A stretch of 64,000 nucleotides of DNA from Coleofasciculus sp937127375 (GTDB taxonomy: Bacteria > Cyanobacteriota > Cyanobacteriia > Cyanobacteriales > Coleofasciculaceae): assembly GCA_040218875.1 (NCBI GenBank), contig JAVJQP010000071.1. The stretch is one strand, 5' to 3'. Below the pieces are notes generated by a model that worked only from the letters and a program-made list of their open reading frames with translations, was not told the DNA's origin and searched no databases. Below are positions 52,557-61,677 of the stretch, piece by piece. The position numbers and the translations under genes are program-made. Every line of letters starts with the position of its first letter. Positions within the stretch are counted from its first letter, which is position 1.

Positions 52557-53948
52557 TTACGAAACATTAGCCATGGAAATAACTGGGGAATCAACAACAG
52601 ATTCGAGTAAATGAGGTAAACGTGCCAACCCATGGAAATCGATGCGATCGCGTCGATGTGTCGATGTTCCCATTGTCCGCGATAGCCATTCACTTAAAGC
52701 GGTGGGCGTGACATTATCGGGATGCAGCATATCAACTAATCCCAAATCCTGTAACCGTTTAGCTCGAATTAACTGTTCCTGGCGCGGTTTGACTCGTGGT
52801 ACAATCAGTGCGGGTTTGTCAAAGGAAAGAACTTCATAAGTGGTGTTGTAGCCGCCCATCGTAATCACACAATCCGCCCGATTCAATAATTGAGTAGGTT
52901 CAGCCAGAAACTCCAACACTCGTAAACGGGGATGTTTTGCCGCGATTTGGTGTAAGTTTTGACGCACAGGAAGGGGCATAAATGGACCGGTTAAAATCAC
53001 CCCGTTGGTGTCTGGAGGTAAAGGGGTTTGGGCAAAGGTTTCTGCCAGCTTATCCCCATCTTGCCCACCGCCAACCATACACACCGCCAGCCGCCCAGGG
53101 GGAAGATTTAGTGTGGCTAAGGGATCAACGTCGGGAGTATCCACAAATTCCAGTCGTTTGCGCTGATCAAAACAACCGGTATAACGCACCTTTGCGGCTA
53201 TATCGGGGGAAAATTGACAATCCTCAACCAAATCAGAGATTCTAGGATCACCGTAAATCCACACCGCATCGTAATACTTACGAATGATGTCTTCATTCTC
53301 TGCCTGCTGCCATTCTTGCTGTACTTTTATCGGATCATCAAGCACATCCCGTAAACCTAAAACACAACGAGTATCTGTTTGAGTATGCAAATACTCTAGG
53401 GTTAAATCTAATTCTCGAATTGCCCCCCGTGGCACATTATCGACAATGAAGACATCCGGTTGAAAGGATTCGACAGTCGCCCGAATAATATTAGCGCGAA
53501 GGTTGACAATGTGCTGAAGCGACAGATCTAAGCGACGGGATTGATATTGTCCATTGGTTCCTTTATGCAGGGCGGGAAGCGCCACATAATCTACACCATC
53601 AGGAATGTGCAGATTACTTGCCTCACTCATGCCACTAATCAGCAGAATGTCCGTGGGTAAAGCAGACTGGGCAAGGGTTTGAGCCATTAACAAATTGCGT
53701 CGCTTATGACCCAAACCCATCGTATCATGGGAGTACAACACCACCCGCAATTTCCGAGTTCTGGCGCTATTCGGTTGGACAATCGCTGGAGATAGATGGG
53801 AAAACCACCCCGTATGAGCAGCATCAGTCGCACGACTTGTTCGTTCTCTGAAATGAAGATGCTGTGCAATTTCAGCGGTTTTAGACTCAAAACTGGCGGC
53901 TCTTGCTCTATTCAAAAAACGTTCAATTGTGCGCGTTTGTGCTATCAT
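52557..53948 (-). CDS. MurG/MGDG-synthase-like glycosyltransferase (family 28 type)
   Basis: Starting MIAQTRTIERFLNRARAASF at 53948 (AGGAG lies 8 bases upstream), the protein has 463 residues. The N-domain motif is LYSHDTMGLGHKRRNLLMAQ with NVPRGAIRELDLTLEYL; the donor domain has LAVCMVGGGQDGDKLAETF, VILTGPFMPL and the MurG-like ITMGGYNTTYEVLSFDKPAL with PRVKPRQEQLIRAKRL. This is the COG4671-type GT-B family, using UDP-sugars on lipid or glycan acceptors. It is the first gene of the leftward glycosyltransferase/exporter cluster. Confidence 0.88.
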   Translation of the reverse strand: MIAQTRTIERFLNRARAASFESKTAEIAQHLHFRERTSRATDAAHTGWFSHLSPAIVQPNSARTRKLRVVLYSHDTMGLGHKRRNLLMAQTLAQSALPTDILLISGMSEASNLHIPDGVDYVALPALHKGTNGQYQSRRLDLSLQHIVNLRANIIRATVESFQPDVFIVDNVPRGAIRELDLTLEYLHTQTDTRCVLGLRDVLDDPIKVQQEWQQAENEDIIRKYYDAVWIYGDPRISDLVEDCQFSPDIAAKVRYTGCFDQRKRLEFVDTPDVDPLATLNLPPGRLAVCMVGGGQDGDKLAETFAQTPLPPDTNGVILTGPFMPLPVRQNLHQIAAKHPRLRVLEFLAEPTQLLNRADCVITMGGYNTTYEVLSFDKPALIVPRVKPRQEQLIRAKRLQDLGLVDMLHPDNVTPTALSEWLSRTMGTSTHRRDRIDFHGLARLPHLLESVVDSPVISMANVS

Positions 53949-54286
53949 TATTTTCTCCTGATGCTCCAAAATGTGGTGTCTTGTGATTGATGTATCCTTT
54001 AGGCGAGCAGGATGATAAAATTGAGGCTTTCCCCTAAAATTTATCTTGCTTTCTGGTGTCTTAACTTTAATTTAATAAACTGCCGTGAAAACAAGGTGAT
54101 ACTTTTATGAGAACTCTTTCATGTTTGTGATTAAGAAGGGAATAGAGAACGGGGAACGGGGAACGGGGAGAGACTTGACTGCCCATAAACGAAAAGAGAC
54201 GTTGAAGATAACGTCTCTAGATTTATCGGAAAAAATTATGATGATTATTAGGATAACTAATAATTTTGTCCCAGCGTAGCGTCTAA
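53949..54286. other. Intergenic region with STRR and terminator
   Basis: No gene is seen. Bases 54145-54171 hold a heptamer array (GAACGGG). A terminator for the response-regulator gene is at 54191-54218. The promoter of the glycosyltransferase cluster should lie just right of 53948. Confidence 0.6.
54191..54218 (-). terminator. Rho-independent terminator after the response regulator
   Basis: A perfect 9-bp stem (AGAGACGTT / AACGTCTCT, loop of six) is followed on the minus strand by TTTTCGTTT. It lies ~70 bases past the response-regulator stop. Confidence 0.75.
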
Positions 54287-54955
54287 TCAAGTGCGGAGGC
54301 GATAACCCATGCCTCTAACGGTTTCAATTAAGTCACTGCCTAATTTTTTACGTAGATAACCGATATAAACATCAACGATATTAGAGCCCGGATCATAATC
54401 ATATCCCCAAACATGACTGAGTAATTGCTCTCGGCTCATCACTTGTCCGGGATGGCGTAACAGGGTTTCTGCGAGGGTAAATTCTCGTGCGGAGAGTTCA
54501 ACAAGTTGACCCTTAACCCGAACCCGACGAGTCCGCAAATCTAAACTAACATGACCGATGGTGAGTACCATCTCCTCCTTGGTTTTCGGCAAATGGTTAT
54601 TCCGCAACCGCAAGCGCACCCGGGCTAAGAGTTCTTCAAACCGAAAGGGTTTGGTCATATAATCATCAGCCCCTCCCTCTAATCCAGCGACTTTATCACG
54701 GATGTCATCACGGGCGGTGAGAATTATAATCGGGATTTGTTCCCCCTGACCCCGTAACTCCTCTAGCACCTGTAAACCATCTTTACCGGGGAGTCCCAAA
54801 TCCATGATTAGCAGGTCAAATTCGTGGGAGAGTACCATCGCCTGCGTCTCCCCCGCATCTATGGCTACGCTGGTGGTAAATCCTTTAGCCCGCAGCCCTT
54901 TTTCTAGAAATGAGGCAATCCGGGGTTCATCTTCAGCAATTAGAATTCGATTCAT
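54287..54955 (-). CDS. OmpR/PhoB-family response regulator
   Basis: A 222-residue protein: REC domain (ILIAEDEPRIASFLEKGL; phospho-Asp in LLIMDLGLPGKDGL, about D51; Lys in YMTKPF), then a winged-helix DNA-binding domain (LSAREFTLAETLLRHPGQVM, SNIVDVYIGYLRKKLG, RGMGYRLRT). It resembles the RppA/NrsR/CopR type. Its start overlaps the end of the sensor kinase gene by 23 bases, so sensor and regulator are a transcriptional unit. Targets are unknown. A terminator follows. Confidence 0.93.
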   Translation of the reverse strand: MNRILIAEDEPRIASFLEKGLRAKGFTTSVAIDAGETQAMVLSHEFDLLIMDLGLPGKDGLQVLEELRGQGEQIPIIILTARDDIRDKVAGLEGGADDYMTKPFRFEELLARVRLRLRNNHLPKTKEEMVLTIGHVSLDLRTRRVRVKGQLVELSAREFTLAETLLRHPGQVMSREQLLSHVWGYDYDPGSNIVDVYIGYLRKKLGSDLIETVRGMGYRLRT

Positions 54956-56453
54956 GAAATAAATTATCCTGTCTTGGCTCTAGAGGAAGAACAATCGTGA
55001 ATTGAGCGCCAGCACCCAGTCTGCTGTTGAGTTTCACTTGTCCCCGATGCGCCTGGGCGATCGCTTGAACGATAGATAACCCCAAACCCGCGCCTTCAGA
55101 ACGACGACGGCTGTTGGGGAGTCGAGCAAACCGCTCAAAAATCCGCTTTTGGTTAGCGGAGTCAATTCCTTTTCCAGTATCGCGAACCCAGAAATAGGCG
55201 TTGTGGCGATTGATCGCGGAACCCAAGGCGATTTGCTCTCCCGCCTCGGTATGTTGGGTAGCATTTTCAGCCAGGTTCATCATCGCTTGCGTCAGACGCT
55301 GACGATCAGCGACAATTTGACCAGACGCGATCGCATCCAATTGCCAGTCTCGTTCGGCTAAGGCTTTGGCTTTAGCAAAAAGTTCCTCGGTGAATGAGTC
55401 AATATCTATGATTTCAACCTGTAAAAAATCCCGCCATTCGGCTTTCGCCAACAGGAGTAAATCATTCACAAATCGGTTCATCCGATCCAATTCATCTAAG
55501 ACTAATTCTAATGTTTCCTGTTGAGTTTTTGGATCATCATCCCATAATTCCAGATGACCTCGGATAATCGTGATTGGTGTCCGCAGTTCGTGACCCGCAT
55601 CATTGATAAAGTCTCGCTGGCTAGTAAACGCCCGATGCAGACGATCCAGCATTTGATTCAGCGTAGTGGTCAGTTCTGCAATTTCACCCGTACCTTGTAT
55701 AGGAATACGTTGCGTCAGATCCGTTTCACTAATCGAACGCGCCGTTTCTGTAACCGAACGTAGGGGGGCGAGTACCCGTCCAGCAGCAACCCAAGCCACA
55801 ATGGACGCAACCACCATCACAACCAACGTTACTTTAACAATCACCCAAACGACTTCATTAACTTCTTCCTTTTCATAGGCAATCACATTAGCAACAATAA
55901 ACAGTCCCCGAATTTCTCCGCCAATTTCCACCGGTTCGGCATAGTAAAGAATCGGACCAACTGATGTTTCTTCCCAGCCTTTTGTGGGTTTGGTCAGCTT
56001 AGTCCAACGTTTAAGTAGCCGTGCATCCGGTTGCAGGGGGTCAGGCAATGCTGTCGGACTAGATTGGTAGAATTGACCCTCAATAATGGTCAGCAGAAAC
56101 TCTCCGTCATTGGGAATATTACGGGATAGAAAAACCTCAAATAGACCGTCAATATTATCACCAAATTGCTGACCAGTCAAGGGATTTTTTCCTTGTTGGA
56201 ACAATCGCTGGAACTCCTGTACCTCTTGGTTTAGAGAACTATCAATTCGTTTGTGTGCCTCTTCAAATAGAACTTGACGGATCAGCCCAACTGATGTACC
56301 CGTAAAGCAAACCATTAGCAGGACATACCAAGCCAGAATACGAGTTCGTGCTTCCCAAAATAGATTACGCCAACCCCAAAACCCTTTAGTTTTACTCGCC
56401 TCATGATTTTGCTCAGGGTTGGCTGAGGCGAGGTTGTTACCCAGCTTAGTCAC
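54933..56453 (-). CDS. Sensor histidine kinase (HAMP, HisKA, HATPase)
   Basis: A 506-residue membrane kinase: helix 1 ILAWYVLLMVCFTGTSVGLI (~39-58), a ~130-residue periplasmic sensor region, and helix 2 VTLVVMVVASIVAWVAAG (~208-226). HAMP comes next (LAPLRSVTETARSISETDLT), then the H-box DAGHELRTPITIIRGHLELW, N-box LAENATQHTE and G-boxes RDTGKGIDSANQKRIFERF and GAGLGLSIVQAI. It starts at a GTG at 56453 with GAGGAAA just before. It pairs with the overlapping OmpR-type regulator. The layout resembles RppB/CopS-type metal or redox sensors; the signal is unknown. Confidence 0.93.
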   Translation of the reverse strand: MTKLGNNLASANPEQNHEASKTKGFWGWRNLFWEARTRILAWYVLLMVCFTGTSVGLIRQVLFEEAHKRIDSSLNQEVQEFQRLFQQGKNPLTGQQFGDNIDGLFEVFLSRNIPNDGEFLLTIIEGQFYQSSPTALPDPLQPDARLLKRWTKLTKPTKGWEETSVGPILYYAEPVEIGGEIRGLFIVANVIAYEKEEVNEVVWVIVKVTLVVMVVASIVAWVAAGRVLAPLRSVTETARSISETDLTQRIPIQGTGEIAELTTTLNQMLDRLHRAFTSQRDFINDAGHELRTPITIIRGHLELWDDDPKTQQETLELVLDELDRMNRFVNDLLLLAKAEWRDFLQVEIIDIDSFTEELFAKAKALAERDWQLDAIASGQIVADRQRLTQAMMNLAENATQHTEAGEQIALGSAINRHNAYFWVRDTGKGIDSANQKRIFERFARLPNSRRRSEGAGLGLSIVQAIAQAHRGQVKLNSRLGAGAQFTIVLPLEPRQDNLFHESNSNC

Positions 56454-56876
56454 GGTTTCCTCGTGGTTCGTGAGTTATCTCAACACCTGATGTTGATCTT
56501 AGCGAATATGTTCCTGACTCTAGGTTTGTAAGTTAGGACACATCATTTGGTAGAGACGTTCCGGCGGAACGTCTCTACAACAGTTCGCTTTAATTGTGTC
56601 CACCCCCTTCAAGGTGAATTTACGGAGATGGAATCCTCAACCTAGGTTTACACCCCGTAATTTCCACGAGGACTAATCAGAATCACTATGCAACAATTTA
56701 TCAAAGTGGACAGTAAACGCCCCATTTAAGGCTGGGGTTCTCTCAGTCTTCTGAGCCATTTTCAGGAGATAAAACCGGAATGGGTTGAGTTATAGATGAG
56801 GAGATACTCGCTGTCATGATTGTAGCCATATTTTTAAACACGTTAATACAGGTTAGGCATTTTAAGGAGAGCAACA
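56454..56876. other. Divergent intergenic region with a perfect palindrome
   Basis: A 13-bp-stem hairpin lies at 56550-56578 (GTAGAGACGTTCC / GGAACGTCTCTAC, loop GGC). Its arm shares AGAGACGTT with the terminator at 54195. Promoters of the flanking divergent regulatory genes should lie here. No gene is seen. Confidence 0.6.
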
Positions 56877-57251
56877 ATGGTTAAAATTTTAGTGATTGAA
56901 GATGAGGAATCTGTACGCGAGAATATCCTGGAACTGCTGGACGCAGAAGGGTTTGATGCGATTCTCGCTGAAAATGGACAGAAGGGGTTGCATCTGGCAC
57001 AACAACATGATCCGGATTTAATTTTGTGCGATGTGCTGATGCCAGAAATGGATGGTTATGGTGTCCTTTCTGCCTTGCGTTCTCAAGGTACGACGGCTAC
57101 TATTCCGTTCTTATTTCTCACCGCTAAAGCCGCCAAAACGGATATTAAGCAAGGGATGAATTTGGGCGCAAATGCCTATCTAACTAAGCCGTTTACCTTA
57201 GCAGAATTGCTTGATGCGATCGCGACTCATGTTGGGGTGATCCATCGGTAG
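56877..57251 (+). CDS. Single-domain response regulator (REC)
   Basis: A 124-residue CheY-like receiver: acidic pocket VKILVIEDEESVREN, phospho-Asp in LILCDVLMPEMDGYGVLSAL (about D52), Thr in LFLTAKAAKT and Lys in YLTKPFT. There is no output domain. It is a close relative of the receiver domains at 59669 and 61678 (VRENILELLDAEGF is shared). The next gene is a soluble sensor kinase, so it may be that kinase's partner or a relay intermediate. Downstream lies a GGGGCGGGTTT element. Confidence 0.92.
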   Translation: MVKILVIEDEESVRENILELLDAEGFDAILAENGQKGLHLAQQHDPDLILCDVLMPEMDGYGVLSALRSQGTTATIPFLFLTAKAAKTDIKQGMNLGANAYLTKPFTLAELLDAIATHVGVIHR

Positions 57252-57257
57252 TGAGGG

Positions 57258-57324
57258 GGTAAGGGCGGGTTTTGTTGTTCATGTATTGGTGACAAGTCGT
57301 TTTAATGGCTAAACCCGCCCCTAC
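57258..57324. repeat. GGGGCGGGTTT element, copy 9
   Basis: The ends are TAAGGGCGGGTTTTG and CTAAACCCGCCCCTAC, between the REC gene and the sensor kinase gene. Confidence 0.9.
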
Positions 57325-57428
57325 AATTGTGACTCAATCCGATGATTTGAAGGTGAAAATTAACCAGATAAGGTTCATTCTAGGATTCGCCAATGTCAAA
57401 CCTTTTATATTTCATCCATTCATGACTC

Positions 57429-59672
57429 ATGGCTATCTCATCCAAGCATCTATCAATTAACGCTCATGGATCGGGGACAATGGAGAATCATCTGTTAACC
57501 CTACAAGTGGCAATTATGCAGCAGATTGCCCAAGTGACGCAAGGGAACGGTGTTCCCAAAGATGGGCTGCAAACGACGGTGGATCAATTGCGTTACGGTC
57601 TACAGGTTGATTCCTGTCTGATTTTTATGGTATCAGACTTGGGACTAACTACGGCGACTCTTGAGGGGGAGGTAAGGGGGACAAAGAGACAAGTAGACAA
57701 ATATAACGTATTGCGAGGAAAGGGGACTGTAGATGACTCATCCTCTCGGCTAATTTGTGAGTTCTACGGGAAATATTATACTTGGCTAATTCAGGGAAAA
57801 CCACTGATTTTTCCGATCGCGGATGAACAGCCCCCAGCGCCAATCCAAGAATGGCAGAGGGTTTCCGGTTTACCTCTGTTAATTTTACCCCTTTGTCATC
57901 GTCAATCCTATTTTGGGGCGATTAGCCTGCTGACGACGCAAGCGCAACGCCAGTGGAGTCAGGCGGAAATTGATTGTGTCTGTGCGATCGCGTCTCAATG
58001 GGCGATGGTATTCTATTACATTCAACGGGAACAAGACTACCACATTCAACAGCAAAAACATCAGCAGGTTATTGCCGCTTTAAATCGGGCGGAATCCCGA
58101 AATAACGCGCTTTTGGAAATTATCCCTGATGCTTTGTTTCGGATTAACAGTGCGGGAATTTATTTAGATTGGCATGGAGCAAAAACCGACACGCTGCCTA
58201 TTCCGGCTGCCGATATTATTGGTAAACATTTACATCAAATCCTGCCCACACCAGTGGCGGGATTAATTTGGGATCATATTGAACAAGCGCTGGAAACGAA
58301 AACTATTCAACGGGTGGAATATCAACTCTGGGTGAATGGTAAAGCCCGCAATTTTGAAGCGCGAATTGTGGCGAGTGGGGTTGAAGAAGTTTCGGTAATT
58401 GTCCAAGATGTCACGGATCGGGTGCAAATGCGACTCAGCCTAGAACAAGTGAATGATGCCTTAGAAATGCGCGTGGAAGAACGCACGGCGGCGTTAAGGA
58501 AAGTCAATGATGTTCTTCAAGTCGAAATTATCGAAAGAAAACGGATAGAGGAACAACTCCGTACCAGTGAAGAACAGTTACGTCAACTGACAGAAAATAT
58601 TCGCGAAGTCTTCTTTTTAACCACTCCTGATTTTAGCCAGATGATCTATATTAGTCCAGTGTATCAGGAGGTATGGGGACGTTCGACTAAAAGTTTATAT
58701 GAACAACCTTCATCTTGGTTAGAATCCATTCATCCGGAGGATCGCGATCGCGTAACCCAAGCGTTACACAAACAGTCCCTAGGAGAAGCAAATTTTCAGG
58801 AAGAATATCGGATTGTTCGCCCTGATGGTTCAGTACGTTGGATGGGCGTGCGGGCGTTTCCGGTAGTGAATGAGGCAGGAATTACTATCCGAATTGCGGG
58901 GATTGCGGAGGATATTACTGAACGCCAACGAGTGCAAGCAGAACTTCTGAATGCCTTGGCACAAGAAAAGGAACTGAGTGACCTCAAATCCCGCTTTATT
59001 ACGGTAACGTCTCATGAGTTTCGCACCCCTTTAACCACGATTCACTCGTCAGCCGAGTTACTAGAACATTATCGGCATAAATGGTCAGATGAGAAACAAT
59101 TGATGCATTTGCACCGAATTCAAACCTCGGTTAAGTATATGACTAAATTATTAAATGATGTATTAATTTTAGGGAAAGCAGATGCAGGCAAACTTGCCTT
59201 AAGTCTAGAACCTATTGATTTGGAAGTATTTTGTGCCACATTAGTGAAAGAGTTGCAACTTAATCTGCAAAAACACTCTGTTATTAACATCAGTTATGAG
59301 TGGAAAGCGACCCTTGATGCCCAAGAAATATATCTAGACAAGCAATTACTCCAGCAAATTTTAGAGGATGTGTTAAGCAATGCGATTAAGTATTCATCCT
59401 CCGAAGAAACGATTGAAGTTAAACTCAAAGGAAATCGCGAACAAATTACCCTGGAAATTCGCGATCGCGGCATTGGGATTCCCCTAGAGGATCAAGACCG
59501 ATTATTTGAAGCATTCCATCGGGGAACCAACGTTGGCACGATTCCAGGAACCGGATTAGGGCTTGCCATTGTGAAAAGATGTGTGGATATTCATCAGGGT
59601 GATATTCACATCAATAGTACCATCGGGGTTGGCACTACAGTAACCGTTACTCTACCCATCGTAAAGTCATGA
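57429..59672 (+). CDS. Soluble sensor histidine kinase (GAF, PAS, PAS, HisKA)
   Basis: A 747-residue cytosolic kinase. A GAF domain (~25-210) has LQTTVDQLRYGLQVDSCLIF but no obvious chromophore Cys in the usual place. PAS 1 (~225-340) is NALLEIIPDALFRINSAGIY, a coiled coil follows, and PAS 2 (~385-500) is YRIVRPDGSVRWMGVRAFPV with PAC. The H-box is TSHEFRTPLTTIHSSAELLE (H near 528); the HATPase ends GTGLGLAIVKRCVDIHQGDI. There is no membrane segment. Its stop overlaps the start of the next gene as ATGA, so it is coupled to the REC-GGDEF-EAL protein. Confidence 0.93.
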   Translation: MAISSKHLSINAHGSGTMENHLLTLQVAIMQQIAQVTQGNGVPKDGLQTTVDQLRYGLQVDSCLIFMVSDLGLTTATLEGEVRGTKRQVDKYNVLRGKGTVDDSSSRLICEFYGKYYTWLIQGKPLIFPIADEQPPAPIQEWQRVSGLPLLILPLCHRQSYFGAISLLTTQAQRQWSQAEIDCVCAIASQWAMVFYYIQREQDYHIQQQKHQQVIAALNRAESRNNALLEIIPDALFRINSAGIYLDWHGAKTDTLPIPAADIIGKHLHQILPTPVAGLIWDHIEQALETKTIQRVEYQLWVNGKARNFEARIVASGVEEVSVIVQDVTDRVQMRLSLEQVNDALEMRVEERTAALRKVNDVLQVEIIERKRIEEQLRTSEEQLRQLTENIREVFFLTTPDFSQMIYISPVYQEVWGRSTKSLYEQPSSWLESIHPEDRDRVTQALHKQSLGEANFQEEYRIVRPDGSVRWMGVRAFPVVNEAGITIRIAGIAEDITERQRVQAELLNALAQEKELSDLKSRFITVTSHEFRTPLTTIHSSAELLEHYRHKWSDEKQLMHLHRIQTSVKYMTKLLNDVLILGKADAGKLALSLEPIDLEVFCATLVKELQLNLQKHSVINISYEWKATLDAQEIYLDKQLLQQILEDVLSNAIKYSSSEETIEVKLKGNREQITLEIRDRGIGIPLEDQDRLFEAFHRGTNVGTIPGTGLGLAIVKRCVDIHQGDIHINSTIGVGTTVTVTLPIVKS

Positions 59673-61381
59673 AAAAGATATTAGTCATTGAAGATGAAGA
59701 ACTCGTCCGGGAAAATATTTTAGAATTCTTGGACGCCGAAGGATTAACCGGAATTGGTGCAATCAATGGTTATAAGGGTCTTGATTTAGCCAAAGTCGAA
59801 AAACCGGATTTAATTATTTGTGATGTAATGATGCCGGGATTGGATGGATATAGTGTGTTAAAAGCGTTGCGTCAGCAGACAACATTTGCCACCACACCCT
59901 TTATTTTCTTAACCGCTAAAGCGGCTAAAGCTGATTTTCGGCAAGGGATGGAATTAGGGGCAGATGATTACCTGACTAAACCCTTTACCCGGGCAGAATT
60001 ATTAGGCGCGATCGCGACTCGGTTTAAAAAGCAGCAGCAGTATCGTAGTGAACTTGAGCAAGCAAAGGATCAACTCGATTATTTGATGTATCATGACTCC
60101 TTAACCAATTTGCCTAATCAGTTATCCTTACGCGAGCAATTTAAACAGATAAAATTGACGCATAGCCAGCAATTAATGACAATTATATGTGTCGGTTTAG
60201 ATCGGTTTAATCAAATTAATGACGACTTAGGGCATAGTGTAGGCGATCGCTTATTACAAGCAGTAGCCCAACGTTTAGTTAACGGAGTCACCTCTGAGGA
60301 TTATGTAGCACGATTAGGCAGCGGTCAATTTGCACTTATTCTCCCCACAACTTCCCATAAAAAAGATGCAGTTTTCGTTGCCCAAACTCTCTTAGAACAA
60401 TTCTCCCAAACCTTTGCCATTGATGACCAAGAAATTTTTGTCACCGCTAGTATTGGTATGGCACTCTATCCCCGTGATGGCAGGGATATTGAACAGTTAC
60501 TGAATCAGGCAAATAAAGCCATGTTTCAGGCAAAGCAACAGGGAGGAAATTGCCATCAGTTTTACTCGATTGCCTTAAGTCAAGGGACTTGCGATCGGGT
60601 AGCATTAAAAACCAGTTTACGCTATGCGTTAGAACGAGATGAACTTCAGGTTTACTATCAACCGCAAATTAATTTAGAAACAGGTAATATTATCGGTGCA
60701 GAAGCCCTATTGCGCTGGGAACATCCCGAACGGGGACTGGTTTCTCCGATTAAGTTTATTCCCCTAGCAGAAGAAACGGGATTGATTTTGCCGATTGGGG
60801 AATGGGTGTTAAAAACGGCTTGCCAGCAAACTCGCCATTGGCAAAAAATGGGTTATCCTCACTTGAAAATCGCAGTCAATTTATCCGGGCGTCAATTTCA
60901 GCAACTAGACTTGCGTCATCGATTAGTCAAGATTTTTACCCAAACCGGATTGCGACCGGAGTATTTAGAATTAGAATTAACGGAGAGTATGCTGGTGGAA
61001 AATACCGATGTAGCGATTCGCCGCTTACAGGCATTAAAAGCGCTGGGTGTGGAGATTGCCATTGATGATTTTGGCACAGGGTATTCGTCTTTAAGCTATT
61101 TACAGCAGTTTCCCTTTGATACTTTGAAAATTGACCGCTGCTTTATTCGCAATATTCAGGATAATCCGAGTCAGGCGGCAATTACCCAAGCGATTATTGA
61201 AATGGCAAATACGCTGGATTTAAAATTAGTGGCGGAAGGGGTAGAAACTGAAGCAGAACTTTCCTTTGTAGTTCAGCATCACTGTCATAAGATGCAAGGG
61301 TATCTGTTTAGTAAGCCTTTGCCAGCCAAGGAATTTGAATCCTTATTATTCAGCGAAAAAGCTTTAGCGGGAATAAAATAG
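59669..61381 (+). CDS. REC-GGDEF-EAL protein with degenerate GGDEF
   Basis: Domains: REC (1-120; phospho-Asp in LIICDVMMPGLDGY), GGDEF (~135-300) and EAL (~315-560). The GGDEF signature reads GSGQF in ARLGSGQFALIL, so diguanylate cyclase activity is probably lost and the domain may only bind GTP or c-di-GMP. The EAL part is intact: AEALLRWEHPERG, SGRQFQ, LTESMLVENTD, IDDFGTGYSSLSYLQQFPFD, KIDRCFI and VAEGVETEAEL. It should hydrolyse c-di-GMP under phospho-control by the coupled kinase. The start ATG at 59669 overlaps the kinase stop by 4 bases. Confidence 0.93.
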   Translation: MKKILVIEDEELVRENILEFLDAEGLTGIGAINGYKGLDLAKVEKPDLIICDVMMPGLDGYSVLKALRQQTTFATTPFIFLTAKAAKADFRQGMELGADDYLTKPFTRAELLGAIATRFKKQQQYRSELEQAKDQLDYLMYHDSLTNLPNQLSLREQFKQIKLTHSQQLMTIICVGLDRFNQINDDLGHSVGDRLLQAVAQRLVNGVTSEDYVARLGSGQFALILPTTSHKKDAVFVAQTLLEQFSQTFAIDDQEIFVTASIGMALYPRDGRDIEQLLNQANKAMFQAKQQGGNCHQFYSIALSQGTCDRVALKTSLRYALERDELQVYYQPQINLETGNIIGAEALLRWEHPERGLVSPIKFIPLAEETGLILPIGEWVLKTACQQTRHWQKMGYPHLKIAVNLSGRQFQQLDLRHRLVKIFTQTGLRPEYLELELTESMLVENTDVAIRRLQALKALGVEIAIDDFGTGYSSLSYLQQFPFDTLKIDRCFIRNIQDNPSQAAITQAIIEMANTLDLKLVAEGVETEAELSFVVQHHCHKMQGYLFSKPLPAKEFESLLFSEKALAGIK

Positions 61382-61392
61382 AGTTGAGGATT

Positions 61393-61453
61393 GTAGGGGC
61401 GGGTTTCACAACTATCGTTTCTTCCTTCACCCCGATGTAACTAAACCCGCCCT
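61393..61453. repeat. GGGGCGGGTTT element, copy 10
   Basis: The ends are GTAGGGGCGGGTTTC and CTAAACCCGCCCTG. It begins 12 bases after the EAL gene stop. Confidence 0.93.
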
Positions 61454-61461
61454 GACTAAGC

Positions 61462-61572
61462 CTTGGGTTAAAACCCAAGTCTCAAAGCGAAAGTCGTCTT
61501 TAGACGACTGCACATCTAGTCTGAGTCCATTTTAATGGACTTAAGCTATGAGCCAAGAACTTGAGTTCTTGG
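61462..61572. repeat. Stack of four perfect hairpins
   Basis: Four inverted repeats follow each other: CTTGGGTT/AACCCAAG (61462-61479), AGTCGTC/GACGACT (61492-61509), GTCCATT/AATGGAC (61525-61540) and CCAAGAACT/AGTTCTTGG (61553-61572). Loops are 2-4 bases. This could be a structured RNA, a REP-type element or a processing region between the EAL and REC-kinase genes. Confidence 0.85.
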
Positions 61573-61677
61573 CAGATGTGGCGGCTTACCGACAAAGGTG
61601 CAAACTATCAGATTTAACCCTTCAGTTCCCTTGTCGTCAATCTGTTTTAATTTATGCCAAAAATGCTGATAACAACC

